The notes: generated from the sequence alone by a model not told the origin. A stretch of DNA of 64,000 bases from Chloroflexota bacterium (GCA_027624075.1 JAQBUH010000006.1:1-64000), one strand, 5' to 3'; shown: positions 1 to 8,720, counted from the stretch's first letter. A program made the numbers and translations.

Positions 1-70
1 CGCAGACCGTCCTGACTCTCTCTTATTTCAGCCCCGAAATACTGTCTCATTTTGCTGACGTCCAACATTG

Positions 71-147
71 TTGTCATTCTGAGCTTGACTCAGAATCTCT
101 CGGCTAACCGGCTTCCTGAGCGATGCCGAGTCAAGCTCAGCACGACA
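71..147. repeat. MITE-like palindromic repeat, copy A
   Basis: The left arm (71-90) reads TTGTCATTCTGAGCTTGACT and the right arm (about 128-147) is its imperfect reverse complement, ending GCTCAGCACGACAG. The centre contains CTCTCGGCTAACCGG. The reverse complement of this unit matches the right half of the copy at 25424-25559, including the central GGTTAGCC-GAGATT block, so the two are homologous elements in opposite orientation. It lies in gene-free sequence at the window's left edge. It has no coding capacity and is probably a non-autonomous or structural repeat. Confidence 0.75.
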
Positions 148-322
148 GAGGCCTCCCAGCCGACCGTAAATGAGCGGTAAGATCACTCGACCCGCAAGCG
201 GGCGCCTCGCGGCCGGGGCGACCAGTACGCCGGAGCCACGCTCGCTCCCCATTGTTCCCTGATAATGGAAAAGTGGATGTCACCGGAGACAGAGTAAAGT
301 GTGCCCCAGCCGACCGGCCGGC

Positions 323-346
323 TGGCCGACTGGCCGACTGGCCGAC
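323..346. repeat. Short tandem repeat, 3 x TGGCCGAC
   Basis: Three perfect head-to-tail copies of the 8-mer TGGCCGAC lie at 323-330, 331-338 and 339-346, preceded by GC-rich CCGGCCGGC. The array is about 35 bases upstream of the start of the next gene. The rest of 148-379 contains no gene I can support. It may be neutral slippage sequence; any regulatory role is speculation. Confidence 0.6.
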
Positions 347-379
347 ATGTCCAAACCCCGACTCTGACCCGGACGCACA

Positions 380-1474
380 ATGCCTGAAACCGTCACTCGC
401 AACCACATCGCACAGGCCATCGCAGGCCTCTCCCGCTTCAAGCTCTCCCACCTCGACACGCCGCTTGAGGACGCCCCGCGCCTCCGCAAGGCCATCGCAG
501 CGACGGTCCCCGCCGACTCTGGCGCTCCCCCTCATGCCGAAACCACAAGCCGCGCAGCGCGGGTCCCGCGCATCCTCGTAAAACGGGACGACACAACCGG
601 CCTCGCCTTCGGCGGCAACAAGGGCCGCCACTTCGAGTTCGCAACCGCCCACATCCTGGAACGCGGCCACGACACCGTCATCAACGTCAACGACTACCAC
701 TCCAACCAGGCCCGCTTCATCGCTGCCGCCTGCGCCCGCGCCGGCCTCAAATACATCCTCGTATCAACCGGAAAACTCGATGAGCCGCTTACCGGCAACC
801 TGCTGCTCTGCAAGCTCATGGGCGCCGAGATCCACCGCGTGCCGCCCGAGTACGCAGACCAGATGGTCGACCGCGTCGTCGCCGGCCTCGAAGCCGAGGG
901 ACGCAGGCCGTTCGTGCTGCCCAGGGAAGAGTTCGCAGACCTCATGGGAATGTTTGGCTTCGTCGAGACCGGCCTTGAGCTTGAGCGCCAGCTCCAGGAG
1001 ACCGGCGTCATTGGCCCTGTCCGCTTCTGGGGCCTCACAGGCCGGTCAATCGCGGGTCTCAAGCTCTATGCGAAGAACCGCGGGCTGGACTGGCGCGCCA
1101 CGGCCGTGATGTACAGTCCGGGCCCGCTCGAGCGGTTTGAGGAGATCACGGTGACCCGCTCCCGCGCCGTTGCGGAACGCCTCAACCTCCCGCAGGCGCT
1201 GGAGCCGGGCGACCTCGACGTGCTGACCGGCTACACCGGCCCCGCGTACGGCGTGCCGTTCGACGGCGTGTTCGAGGCTATGCACATGGCGGCAAAGACG
1301 GAGTCGCTGATCCTCGACCCGAACTACACCGGCAAGTCGATGGCGGCGCTGATCGCCGAGACCAGGGAAGGCCGTGTCGACCCCGCGGTCCCGGTCGTCT
1401 TCATCCACTCCGGCGGCACGCCGCAGGTCTTCGCTTTCGCGAAGGAGATCTACGCCTGGAGCAGCGGCGGCTGA
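380..1474 (+). CDS. D-cysteine desulfhydrase / ACC deaminase-like PLP enzyme
   Basis: A 364-residue enzyme of fold-type II PLP proteins, the group of D-cysteine desulfhydrase and 1-aminocyclopropane-1-carboxylate deaminase. These enzymes eliminate sulfide or ammonia from small amino acids in the cytoplasm. The sequence shows KRDD near residue 74, then FGGNKGRHFEF, where the Lys of GNK is the expected Schiff-base residue. NVNDYHSNQAR follows (substrate-carboxylate region), with the phosphate-side motif FIHSGGTP near the C terminus. Length is about 30 residues above typical family members, mainly an N-terminal insertion rich in Ala, Arg and Thr around residues 32-70. The gene stands alone and is convergent with the DUF5343 gene 30 bases downstream. 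The family is clear, the exact substrate is not. Confidence 0.85.
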   Translation: MPETVTRNHIAQAIAGLSRFKLSHLDTPLEDAPRLRKAIAATVPADSGAPPHAETTSRAARVPRILVKRDDTTGLAFGGNKGRHFEFATAHILERGHDTVINVNDYHSNQARFIAAACARAGLKYILVSTGKLDEPLTGNLLLCKLMGAEIHRVPPEYADQMVDRVVAGLEAEGRRPFVLPREEFADLMGMFGFVETGLELERQLQETGVIGPVRFWGLTGRSIAGLKLYAKNRGLDWRATAVMYSPGPLERFEEITVTRSRAVAERLNLPQALEPGDLDVLTGYTGPAYGVPFDGVFEAMHMAAKTESLILDPNYTGKSMAALIAETREGRVDPAVPVVFIHSGGTPQVFAFAKEIYAWSSGG

Positions 1475-1504
1475 GACGGCGCCGCGTCCCGGCGAGCGCC
1501 TCGC

Positions 1505-2344
1505 TCAGTCCCGGTCGGCTGCCGCGTCTGTCCGCTCAGCGGCGGCAAGGCCTTCGTACAGCCTCGTCATGCCGTCCAGCCACTTCGCCTGCACCTCAGC
1601 CGTCCATGACGGGTCAAAATCGGGGTACTTCGACAGGATCAGCTCAGCAACATTCAGCTTCGCAGCGAACGCAGGTGACGCCTCTGGCGCAGGCGCGACC
1701 AAACCTGCGGCCGCGGCCGCAGGCGACGCGCCAGGCGCCGCAGACTGCTCGGCCCGGCTAATGACCGATTGGCCCGATTGGCCGGAAAGGGCCGCTGTTC
1801 CCACAGCCGGTTGTGCGACACGTCCTCCGCGGCCGGCTCCCTTGCCCCCGCCCTGCTTTCTGCGGCCCTGGTGCCGGCCGGCAAGGATGTACTGAGAAAG
1901 CTGGACGCCAGCCGCAAGCGCCGCCTGGATGAAGAACGCCTCGCACTTTGTCAGCACGCCTTCGCGAGCGCCGAACGACCGGAACGCCTCGTGGAACTGG
2001 TTGCGAGTGGCCCGCGCAAGGTCGAGCGCGAACACCGGCCTGTAGTAATCCTCCAGCATCCCGCGTAGCAGCGCCCTGCGCCGTTCGCCCTCGGCGAAAA
2101 CCAGCTCCTCAAGCACCGGCTCCGGGTGTCCGTCTGAGTCCACCAGGCCAAGCACCTTGAGCGCCGTCATCAGCTGCGTGCCTGAGCTGCCTGAGAAGCG
2201 GCTGCCCCACACGCTGCGGTCGATCCGTGCCGGAATTCCATCTTGCAGAAATTCCAAAAAAGTATGGAACGTCCGGTAAGGGACATACGGGGGAACAGAA
2301 GATTGTCGTTCTTGCATCACTTTTTGAGATTGGGAAAAGGACAT
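1505..2344 (-). CDS. DUF5343 domain protein with glycine-rich linker
   Basis: A 279-residue protein. Residues about 15-150 resemble the DUF5343 family: PPYVPYRTFHTFLEFL at the start, RIDRSVWGSRFSGSSGTQL, then a helical region ending in KCEAFFIQAA. The family has no firmly established activity. After about residue 160 the sequence becomes low complexity (Gly/Arg-rich QGRRKQGGGKGAGRGGR, then Ala/Ser/Pro-rich) and ends in a short helical tail, so it may bind nucleic acid through the basic stretch. This is inference. It is divergent from a ParB-like gene across 158 bases carrying repeated ATTCCA motifs, which suggests shared control. The start is ATG without a strong Shine-Dalgarno sequence. Confidence 0.7.
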   Translation of the reverse strand: MSFSQSQKVMQERQSSVPPYVPYRTFHTFLEFLQDGIPARIDRSVWGSRFSGSSGTQLMTALKVLGLVDSDGHPEPVLEELVFAEGERRRALLRGMLEDYYRPVFALDLARATRNQFHEAFRSFGAREGVLTKCEAFFIQAALAAGVQLSQYILAGRHQGRRKQGGGKGAGRGGRVAQPAVGTAALSGQSGQSVISRAEQSAAPGASPAAAAAGLVAPAPEASPAFAAKLNVAELILSKYPDFDPSWTAEVQAKWLDGMTRLYEGLAAAERTDAAADRD

Positions 2345-2388
2345 TCCAGAGTTTCGGTCAGTGCTGTCTGAGGAAACGTATCCCTGCC

Positions 2389-2419
2389 TGATTCCAAAGT
2401 CAAGATCGATTTGGAATCA
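2389..2419. promoter_or_regulatory. Perfect inverted repeat in divergent promoter region
   Basis: TGATTCCAAA (2389-2398) and TTTGGAATCA (2410-2419) are exact reverse complements separated by 11 bases, so the centres of the arms are about two helical turns apart. Further ATTCCA motifs lie at 2235, 2251, 2343 and 2471. The position between the divergent DUF5343 and ParB-like genes suits an operator, or a specific binding site for the ParB-like protein. Direct binding is not shown. Confidence 0.55.
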
Positions 2420-2502
2420 CCGGTTTCCCCGCTGGACAGTTTCGGCGCGTGCGATACGGAATGAAAGAGAATTCCAATCAACGCTAACAACGGTGTGCAG
2501 CG

Positions 2503-3477
2503 ATGGCGAGCGGCCTGCCCGCCGAAGTTTGGAACAGCCGGACACAGCCTTTGATGGGAGCCAGCCAGTTGAAAATCCCGATAGCCAGGATCGACCCTGA
2601 TCCGCGGTCCGAGGCGGAGCCGCAGGAAAGCGTGCGGGAGTTGCCTAGAGGGTCACGAACGGCACGCGATCCCGTCGTGCTCATCAACAACGGCCGCTAC
2701 CTGCTCCTGGCAGGCGCCAGGAAGCTGCGCACTGCGCAGGAGGCCGGCGAAAAAGAGGTCGAGTGCACGGTCAAGGAGAGCGTCACCGACCAGGAGCGCT
2801 GGGAGTTGCTGCTGACCGAGCAGTACCACTCGTCGCTCGTGCCTCCGATGGACCTTGGCCGGGCGTTCATCGAGTACAGGGACAAGCATGATGTCACGCA
2901 GCATGAGTTGGCACGCCGCACCGGCATCACGCCCGGCACCATCCACCACTACGAAAGCCTGATCCGCACGCTGGCCCCCGGCCTCGGCGGAAAGGTGAAC
3001 AGCGGCGAGTTGACCTTCAAGGAAGCCCGCTCGATCGCAGACATCGACGACCACGAGCGGCAGATGGAGATCGCAAAGCCGTTCATCGATGGGACGCTCT
3101 CTTCGGTGCATGTCGAGCGGATAGTCGGCAGGGCCAAGAACGCCCCCGAGCTTTCGATCGGCCAGATCATCGAAGAGGTTGTGAACGGCAAGCGTCCGGC
3201 GAAGAGGCCGGAGCCCGAAGAGGTTGAGGTCAAGGCGCCTCAGCAGTCCAGGGAGCGCAACACGGAGAGCCTGGAGAACATGGTGCTGCACCTGGCGGGT
3301 GAGCTTGACGCTCTGTCAATGCAGGTGATCCCTGAGTACCGCCGGTTGAAGCTGATTAGCAGCCTGCGGATACTCGACTCCCGGCTCAGGACGGCTCTCG
3401 CCAGCCTGAACTCAGGAGCGGCGCTGCAGTCTGCGGTTCCGCGGCCGATGACGCGTAATGGAGTGGCAGTCCGCTAG
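2503..3477 (+). CDS. Solitary ParB-like DNA-binding protein
   Basis: Up to 324 residues. Residues about 23-100 form a ParB/Srx-type N-terminal domain (KIPIARIDPDPR, then DPVVLINNGRYLLLAGARKLRTAQEAG, matching the usual pattern ending in GxRRxxAxxxAG). A helix-turn-helix follows at about 125-160 (DVTQHELARRTGITPGTIHHYESL), then a helical C-terminal part. No ParA lies nearby, and dnaA is 15 kb away, so this is an orphan ParB-like protein rather than the obvious chromosome partition pair; it may be a regulator or a nucleoid-occlusion-like factor. The GERR arginine patch of CTP-hydrolysing ParB is replaced by GARK. TTG at 2569 has a better ribosome site (GGGAG, 8 bases upstream) than the ATG at 2503 and begins exactly at the conserved domain, so the true start may be 2569. 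Confidence 0.75.
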   Translation: MASGLPAEVWNSRTQPLMGASQLKIPIARIDPDPRSEAEPQESVRELPRGSRTARDPVVLINNGRYLLLAGARKLRTAQEAGEKEVECTVKESVTDQERWELLLTEQYHSSLVPPMDLGRAFIEYRDKHDVTQHELARRTGITPGTIHHYESLIRTLAPGLGGKVNSGELTFKEARSIADIDDHERQMEIAKPFIDGTLSSVHVERIVGRAKNAPELSIGQIIEEVVNGKRPAKRPEPEEVEVKAPQQSRERNTESLENMVLHLAGELDALSMQVIPEYRRLKLISSLRILDSRLRTALASLNSGAALQSAVPRPMTRNGVAVR

Positions 3478-3614
3478 GGAGGCCTGACCGGGACGTGACG
3501 GTGAGAGGTAAAGAGAGAGGATTTTAAGAGGCCGGTGCGGACACACCAGTCTCACAACCGGGAGCGGTCCAGCCGGGCTCGCTGACCACTCCCTCCATAC
3601 AGCCGGGAGCCTGC

Positions 3615-3660
3615 AGACACCCCGTCAATGGTTGCCTCCAGGCGGGGTGTCTTCTTTTTC
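3615..3660 (+). terminator. Rho-independent terminator after the ParB-like gene
   Basis: AGACACCCCG (3615-3624) pairs perfectly with CGGGGTGTCT (3643-3652) across an 18-base loop and is followed by a T-rich run (TCTTTTTC). It sits about 140 bases beyond the stop codon of the ParB-like gene. Confidence 0.7.
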
Positions 3661-4042
3661 CGCGATCTGGCGCCGGTCTGTCAAGGGGCGCCGGTCCGTC
3701 AAGGCACGACGCGGCGGCGGTTTTCGCCGGAGAGGGGTGATACGCAAGCGCGCCTCAGGCAAGAGTGTCATTCTGTCCACACCGCTCCGGTCAACAAGCT
3801 TTGGCTGTAAGGTCACCCGGCAGTCAGTCTGAGCTTGGGAGCGGAATGGTGCGATGGCACACATCAAGCGGAATCTCCCCGCCACGCTGACCGGTCTGTA
3901 TGATCGCGCGCCTGGTTCACTCGGCATCACTCCGCCGCCGACTCCTTCTCCGCCCCCACGTGCCTGACGCACGCGCTTGGCCGGCCGCTGCCAGGCCTCC
4001 TTCGCCCGCCTGAACCCGCACTCAAAATAGCCGCTAACCTAT
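3661..4042. other. Gene-free spacer with an 18-bp tandem duplication
   Basis: I see no gene in this stretch. It contains a tandem duplication: GGCGCCGGTCTGTCAAGG at 3669-3686 followed directly by the same 18-mer with one change (T to C) at 3687-3704. The open frames over this stretch have no family features. Confidence 0.5.
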
Positions 4043-4948
4043 TTGAACGACTGGATACTGCCGGCACTACTCAGCCCCCTGCTCTTCTCAGTTGTCGCGC
4101 TTATCGACAAGCGGATCCTCACCGAGTTCCGCATCCCGCTGCCCAGCTTCAACCTCTTCGTCGGCGCAAGCCAGGGGCTCATCGGCACAGTCGTGCTGCT
4201 CACAGCCCCCGGCGAAGGCCTTGAGGCGATAACCGTCGCCTCGGCGCTCGGTATCGGAATAACGCAGGGCGTCGGGCTCTCGATCATGTTCTGGATGCTG
4301 AAGCGGGAGGACCCTTCCCGCGTCATCCCCGCCATGCAGACCAGCCCTATCTTCGTTGCGCTGCTCGCCTGGCCGTTGTTTGGAGAGAGTCTCGGCGCCA
4401 TCCAGTGGCTCGCCGTCGTGCTGGCGGTAAGCGGCGGCACGCTGGCATCGTTCGGAGCGCGCAGCGGCGGCGGATCGTACGGCTTCAGCCCCATCTACCT
4501 GGTGCTGCTGATCAGCGCGTCCCTGCTCGCCGCCTCGCAGCTGCTCACGAAATCGATCACAGACGACCTCGCGACGCACCAGATAGTCGGGTTCCGAGGC
4601 ATCGGCCTGTTCCTTGTCATGTGGACGCTGTTCGCGCGGCGGTCTTCGCTGACGGGCCTGCGCATATTCCTCTCGAAGCCGAGGCAGGCGCCGTGGCTCA
4701 TCCTCTCCGAGGGCGCCATGCCGTTCGGCGGCCACCTGCTCATCACAACCGCCATATCACGCGGCCCGGTTGGCCTTGTGGCGGCGGTGCAGGGCTCAAG
4801 GCCCATCTTCGTCTTTGCGCTCAGCATCATCGGCTCGAAGTTTGCGCCGGGCTACATCTTCGAGAAGCTGACCGGTCGCGACCTTGCGCTAAAGCTGGCC
4901 TCCGCCCTGCTGGTGGTGACGGCGATCACTCTCATCTCGGTCAGCTGA
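4043..4948 (+). CDS. EamA/DMT-family transporter
   Basis: A 301-residue integral membrane protein of the drug/metabolite transporter superfamily. It has about ten hydrophobic segments arranged as two EamA repeats (roughly residues 1-140 and 150-300), the usual length for the family. Seen: N-terminal helix PALLSPLLFSVVALIDK, AMQTSPIFVALLAW at the end of repeat one, and AVQGSRPIFVFALSII at the equivalent place in repeat two. Such proteins usually export small metabolites or amino acids across the inner membrane; the substrate cannot be told from sequence. The start is TTG with no clear Shine-Dalgarno sequence. The gene is not in an obvious operon. Confidence 0.85.
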   Translation: MNDWILPALLSPLLFSVVALIDKRILTEFRIPLPSFNLFVGASQGLIGTVVLLTAPGEGLEAITVASALGIGITQGVGLSIMFWMLKREDPSRVIPAMQTSPIFVALLAWPLFGESLGAIQWLAVVLAVSGGTLASFGARSGGGSYGFSPIYLVLLISASLLAASQLLTKSITDDLATHQIVGFRGIGLFLVMWTLFARRSSLTGLRIFLSKPRQAPWLILSEGAMPFGGHLLITTAISRGPVGLVAAVQGSRPIFVFALSIIGSKFAPGYIFEKLTGRDLALKLASALLVVTAITLISVS

Positions 4949-4992
4949 TGGAGTTTGTCGCGGCGGAACGTGCAAAGGGGCCTTGCGCCCGT

Positions 4993-5247
4993 TCAACCCA
5001 TCCGCTCATCCAGGCGGCGGCGCACCTCCGTGCCGTGGGTGCCCGACACCTGGAAAACGTTCACCCACGCGGTCATCTCAGGGTGCAGCGGGTCTGCTAC
5101 CTGGTGTCTGCCCGGCACATCTGTAACGAAGACGATAGCGTCCATATCCGCAGGGTCGGCGTGGGCATGTATCCACTGGCCGGTCGGGCAGACGCCGGAG
5201 CGTGAGGTGCAGACGTGGAACGGTGGGCACCTTCTACTCGACGCTGC
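4993..5247 (-). pseudogene. Coding-like remnant, family not recognised
   Basis: An open minus-strand frame of 84 codons with no convincing start codon. Its translation looks protein-like, not random: TGQWIHAHADPADMDAIVFV, then PGRHQVADPLHPEMTAWVNV and FQVSGTHGTEVRRRLDERMG at the stop. The upstream end runs into the 3' end of the GyrI-like gene and is closed by TGA at 5248-5250. It looks like the C-terminal part of a protein whose beginning was lost. I do not recognise the family. The alternative is a short coupled gene using a rare start. Confidence 0.3.
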
Positions 5248-5698
5248 TCACCAGCAGCGTCTCGTATTTCGCAGGGTCGCTCTCTGCGTCAGGCCCCAGC
5301 AGGTACTCTTCCCATCCGGGCCAGCGATAGCTCAGGTTTCGTCTGCCCGTCTCGGCCATCAGAGCGTCCCACGCGTCTCTCAGCCCTTCATACGAGCCAA
5401 CGTAGCGGGTCATGATGTACTTCCCGGCAGGCAGAGTCCCTGGCTTGATCTCTCCATCGCCCTCAGCATCACTGGCGACACTGGCGACCGGCACGGCGCA
5501 CTCAACGTCGAAGTCTGGCGCAGGCTCTGCGTAGTAGATCGCAAGCGCCCCGCCGGCGGGCCGGATTCCCTTCTGTCCAACGTATCCGTAGAGGCGGTGG
5601 TACAGCGGCCCCATCATCTCGGCCATCTTGTCAGGCGGGATCATCTTGCGAATCCCCAGGTAGAGCCGCTCTTCCAACTCCTTAAGTTCAAACTCCAC
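5234..5698 (-). CDS. GyrI-like / AraC effector-binding domain protein
   Basis: A 154-residue stand-alone small-molecule-binding domain of the GyrI-like (SOUL/AraC effector-binding) type. Seen: N-terminal beta strand, an amphipathic helix (MAEMMGPLYHRLYGYVGQKG), the motif GGALAIYYAEP, CAVPVAS, then LPAGKYIMTRYVGSYEGLRDAWDALMAE. This is the typical order, including the Tyr/Gly-rich VGSYEGL turn. There is no DNA-binding domain, so it is not a regulator alone; relatives bind hydrophobic or cationic ligands, and some hydrolyse cyclopropanoid toxins. GTG start with a good ribosome site (GAGGAGG, about 8 bases upstream). Its neighbours give no functional hint. Confidence 0.8.
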   Translation of the reverse strand: MEFELKELEERLYLGIRKMIPPDKMAEMMGPLYHRLYGYVGQKGIRPAGGALAIYYAEPAPDFDVECAVPVASVASDAEGDGEIKPGTLPAGKYIMTRYVGSYEGLRDAWDALMAETGRRNLSYRWPGWEEYLLGPDAESDPAKYETLLVSSVE

Positions 5699-5797
5699 GC
5701 TCCGTCCCTCCTCAGGCTAGACTTGGTTGCCGTCAACTGAACGCAAGTTAGCCGCCTCTGGCGTGAGCAAGAAACCGCAAGCCATAAGGAATCTGTA

Positions 5798-6094
5798 ATG
5801 ACCGTCGCCCATCTCAGGACATACACCATCAACAAGGGACATATGGATGCCTGGCTGAAGCTGTTCGATGAGAAGCTGGTCCCGCTGCTTGATGAGCACG
5901 GCATCAAGGTCGATGGGACGTGGGTGAACGAAGAGCAGACCCAGTTCATCTGGGTACGCAGCTACGGCGATACCGCGGCCGGCATCGAGGCGAAAGAGGC
6001 GGCGTTCTACGGCTCAGAGTGGTGGAAGGCCAACGTGGACCACGTGCGGAGCTTCATTGCGCACCGTGAGATCAAGCTGGTCCACTCGGTGTAG
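5798..6094 (+). CDS. NIPSNAP family protein
   Basis: A 98-residue ferredoxin-like (dimeric alpha/beta barrel) protein of the NIPSNAP family. Typical features are visible: HLRTYTINKGHMDAWLKLFDEKLVPLLDEHG at the N terminus, then GTWVNEEQTQFIWVRSYGD and a C-terminal helix with FYGSEWW. Function in bacteria is unclear; related folds act as monooxygenases or sensors. ATG start with AAGGA about 8 bases upstream. It is convergent with, and overlaps by 23 bases, the 3' end of the decayed MFS transporter gene. Confidence 0.85.
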   Translation: MTVAHLRTYTINKGHMDAWLKLFDEKLVPLLDEHGIKVDGTWVNEEQTQFIWVRSYGDTAAGIEAKEAAFYGSEWWKANVDHVRSFIAHREIKLVHSV

Positions 6095-7485
6095 CGGCCG
6101 GAGCCCGTGGCGGCCTGCCGGCTCCGTGTGGCCGGGAACGCTCCGGCGCAGCCGTGAAAGCGACTATCAGCGCGCCGAAAGCCATGAGCGCAACTCCCGC
6201 CCACCAGATCTGGTTGTAAGTGCCAGACGCGTCACGGACATATCCAGCGACAGGCCCGCCCGCGCCGCCGACGATCAGGGTGATCGGCATCACGAGGCCG
6301 CGGATCGAGCCCAGGTGTCCCCTGCCGAAGTACTCGGCCCATATGTAGTTCTGCAGGAACAGCATCCCGCCGATGCCAAGGCCGAACACGATCATCGAGG
6401 CAAAGACCATCGTCACGGTGGTCGTGTAGATCGTCAGCACACTCGCTATCGCCAAGGAACCCGAACCCTGCCGCGCCGAGGTAACGCACCGCCACGCGCC
6501 TTACGAGCATGCCCATCGTGAACGTGGCGGCGCCGGCGGCGACCGCGTCGAGCGCGGCGGCGATGGAGATGACTCCGGCGTCCAGGCCGCGGTCCTGGAA
6601 CGCCGGTATACGGTGCACTCCGACCGTCCCGACGCCCAGCGCGACAAGGCTGAAGACCGCCACCAGCCGCCAGAAAACGGGCGAGCGCACCGCCTCTGCA
6701 GTGGTCCATGAGCGCTCTCCGGCAAAGACCGGAGCAGTCGGGTCTGAGCCTTCCTCTACCTCTTCCGCGACGTCGCCGTCCGGCTGCAGGCCCATGTCCT
6801 CCGGCTGCCTGCGGACGAAGATGATCGACAGAGGGATGATTATTGCCCCGCCGATGATCCCCAGCACTATCCACGCCGTGCGCCAGCCCCACGCGTCGAT
6901 GAGGACCTGCGTGAGCGGCAGGAAGATGAGCGCGCCGAGCGGAACGCCGAGCGAGGTGTATGCAATAGCCTTGCCACGGTTGCGCACGAACCACTTCATG
7001 ACAGGGACGGTGGTGACGAGCGCTCCGGGACCGCTCATGCCGACAAGGCCCATGAGCGAGAAGAGGGCGATGAGCTGCCATGCGGAGTGCATGTAGCCGA
7101 GGCCGATCATGGCGGCGACGGTGATGGCGGCGGAGACGGGCAGCATGACGCGGGAGCCGAAGCGGTCGAGCAGGCTGCCAACGAACGGGCTGGTTCCCGC
7201 GCTCGAGACCTGGCGGGCGGTCGACGCCCAGCCGAAGGTGGCGCGGCTGATGCCAAGCTCGTCGCCCATCGGCTTGATGAAGAGGCCGAAGTTCAGGCTG
7301 CCCATGCCCATCGAAACGGCGGCGGCGCTGGCCATCACGCCGACGATGTACCAGCCGTAGAAGGGCTATTTACGCTGTTCTGGATCTGGACTTAAAGAAC
7401 CGGCGCCAGCCGGCGTGTCACGTCGCGTTTGCAGGCTAGCGTCATCGGCCGACGCGCCAGATGGACCGGCTTCGTTAACGCTCAT
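6072..7485 (-). pseudogene. MFS transporter, broken by an in-frame TAG and a frameshift
   Basis: Read from ATG at 7483-7485, the frame gives a 39-residue hydrophilic N terminus, then TAG at 7366-7368, then PFYGWYIVGVMAS and the rest of a major facilitator (MCT-like) transporter. Recognisable parts include GLFIKPMGDELGISRATFGW, the loop LLDRFGSRVMLP, and FVRRQPEDMGLQPDG in the central loop. Near 6456 the frame shifts by one base: upstream reads FGFLG, and the last transmembrane region continues in another frame as SVLTIYTTTVTMVF through IVGGAGGPVAGYVRD. Two independent lesions argue for a pseudogene, although one could be a sequencing error. GTG at 7336-7338 could give a product lacking part of helix 1. 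Confidence 0.8.
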
Positions 7486-7538
7486 CCGCCGGAGCCTGTT
7501 CTCTCACGTGCGTGAGCGGCTCTGAATGGGAGGATAAA

Positions 7539-8654
7539 TCAACTCAGCACGCTTATTTTCTTGCGCTCGATCAGGCCGAAGTCGATCTCTGCGCCAAGCC
7601 CTGGCCTGTCGAACGGCGCGATGTGGACGATGCCGTTTGCGTCAGGCGTGATGTCCTCCACAAGCCCGTACTTCTGTGCCGCGTCCGGCAGGATCACCTC
7701 GAAGTACTCCGTGTTCTTGATCGCCATGATCACATGCAGGTTCGCCACGTTGTTCAGCGAGTTGCCGCCGTGGTGCACCTCGTAGTTCATGTGGAACGCC
7801 TCGGCCAGGTGCGCGGTCTTCATAATCGGCGTGATCCCGCCCTTCACCGCGACATCACCGCGCAGGTAGTCTGTCGCCTGGGCCGTAATCCACGGGCCGT
7901 ACGCCGTAAAGCCGCCCGGCGAGTACTCGGTCGCAAGGATCGGGATGTCCAGCTTCTGCCGCAGCTTCACATAGCTGTAAAGATCGTCATCGGCGAGCGG
8001 GTCCTCGAACCAGTGATAGCCGAGCTCCTCGATCGCGCGGCCGACCCGCACCGCCTCCGGGTACTGGTATGACCATGTTGAGTCGAGCATCAGCACATGG
8101 TCGTCGCCAACCGCCTTCCGAACCGCCTGGCAGACCGCGATGTCCTGGTCTGGAAAGGTCGGCGGGTGGATCTTGTATGCCGTCCAGCCCCGGTCTTTCA
8201 GCCCCACCGCCTCATCGGCGTACTTCTGCGGGCTTTCGTGGACGGGAGACGAGGCGTATGCGGGAATGGACGTCCGGTAGCCGCCGAGCATCTTGAAGAC
8301 GGGCATGCCTGCGATCTTGCCGCCGAGGTCCCACAGCGCAACGTCGACTGCCCCGACGGCTCGAATAGTGGTGCGGCGGACGGCCAGCGAGCACGCCTGC
8401 CACAGCGCCTCCCGCTGCAACGGGTCTTTGCCGACGAGCAACGGCTTCAGCCTTTCGATGAGCGATGGGCCGTCGAAGTCTGCGCCCTGCGACGCGCTGC
8501 CGAGCAGCGAGTGGCCGTTGACACCCTCGTCTGTCGAGATGGTGACGAGCCCCATCCTGGACGAGCCGCTCATCCGGCCAGAGGTCGGGCTGTAGTTGAT
8601 GGCCGGGATGTCATCCCATGCAAAAAGCGTGACCGTGACGTCTGTGATCTTCAT
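7539..8654 (-). CDS. Enolase-superfamily (mandelate racemase-like) sugar-acid dehydratase
   Basis: A 371-residue member of the mandelate racemase/muconate lactonizing group of the enolase superfamily. These enzymes abstract the proton alpha to a carboxylate with Mg2+ bound by three acidic residues. Candidate metal ligands are D191 (LMLDSTW), E217 (WFEDPL) and E243 (LATEYSP). The second acid-base pair is D267 with His at 294/295 (YEVHHGG), as in the mandelate racemase subgroup. The other catalytic position reads K161-I-H163 where mandelate racemase has Lys-x-Lys, so substrate and chemistry may differ. Probably acts on an acid sugar. It is followed in the same direction by the MFS pseudogene and preceded by an aldo/keto reductase gene, suggesting a small catabolic cluster whose transporter has been lost. 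Confidence 0.85.
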   Translation of the reverse strand: MKITDVTVTLFAWDDIPAINYSPTSGRMSGSSRMGLVTISTDEGVNGHSLLGSASQGADFDGPSLIERLKPLLVGKDPLQREALWQACSLAVRRTTIRAVGAVDVALWDLGGKIAGMPVFKMLGGYRTSIPAYASSPVHESPQKYADEAVGLKDRGWTAYKIHPPTFPDQDIAVCQAVRKAVGDDHVLMLDSTWSYQYPEAVRVGRAIEELGYHWFEDPLADDDLYSYVKLRQKLDIPILATEYSPGGFTAYGPWITAQATDYLRGDVAVKGGITPIMKTAHLAEAFHMNYEVHHGGNSLNNVANLHVIMAIKNTEYFEVILPDAAQKYGLVEDITPDANGIVHIAPFDRPGLGAEIDFGLIERKKISVLS

Positions 8655-8720
8655 TTTTCACTCCTTCTCGCTCCGTGTGTGATGGCCGACCGGCGCGCAG
8701 GCCAGGCCGGTCGCGCAGGA

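Noticed and set aside
4955-5740. Plus-strand frame of 261 codons
   Set aside because: Overlaps the GyrI-like gene, which has a proper ribosome site and family motifs on the other strand.
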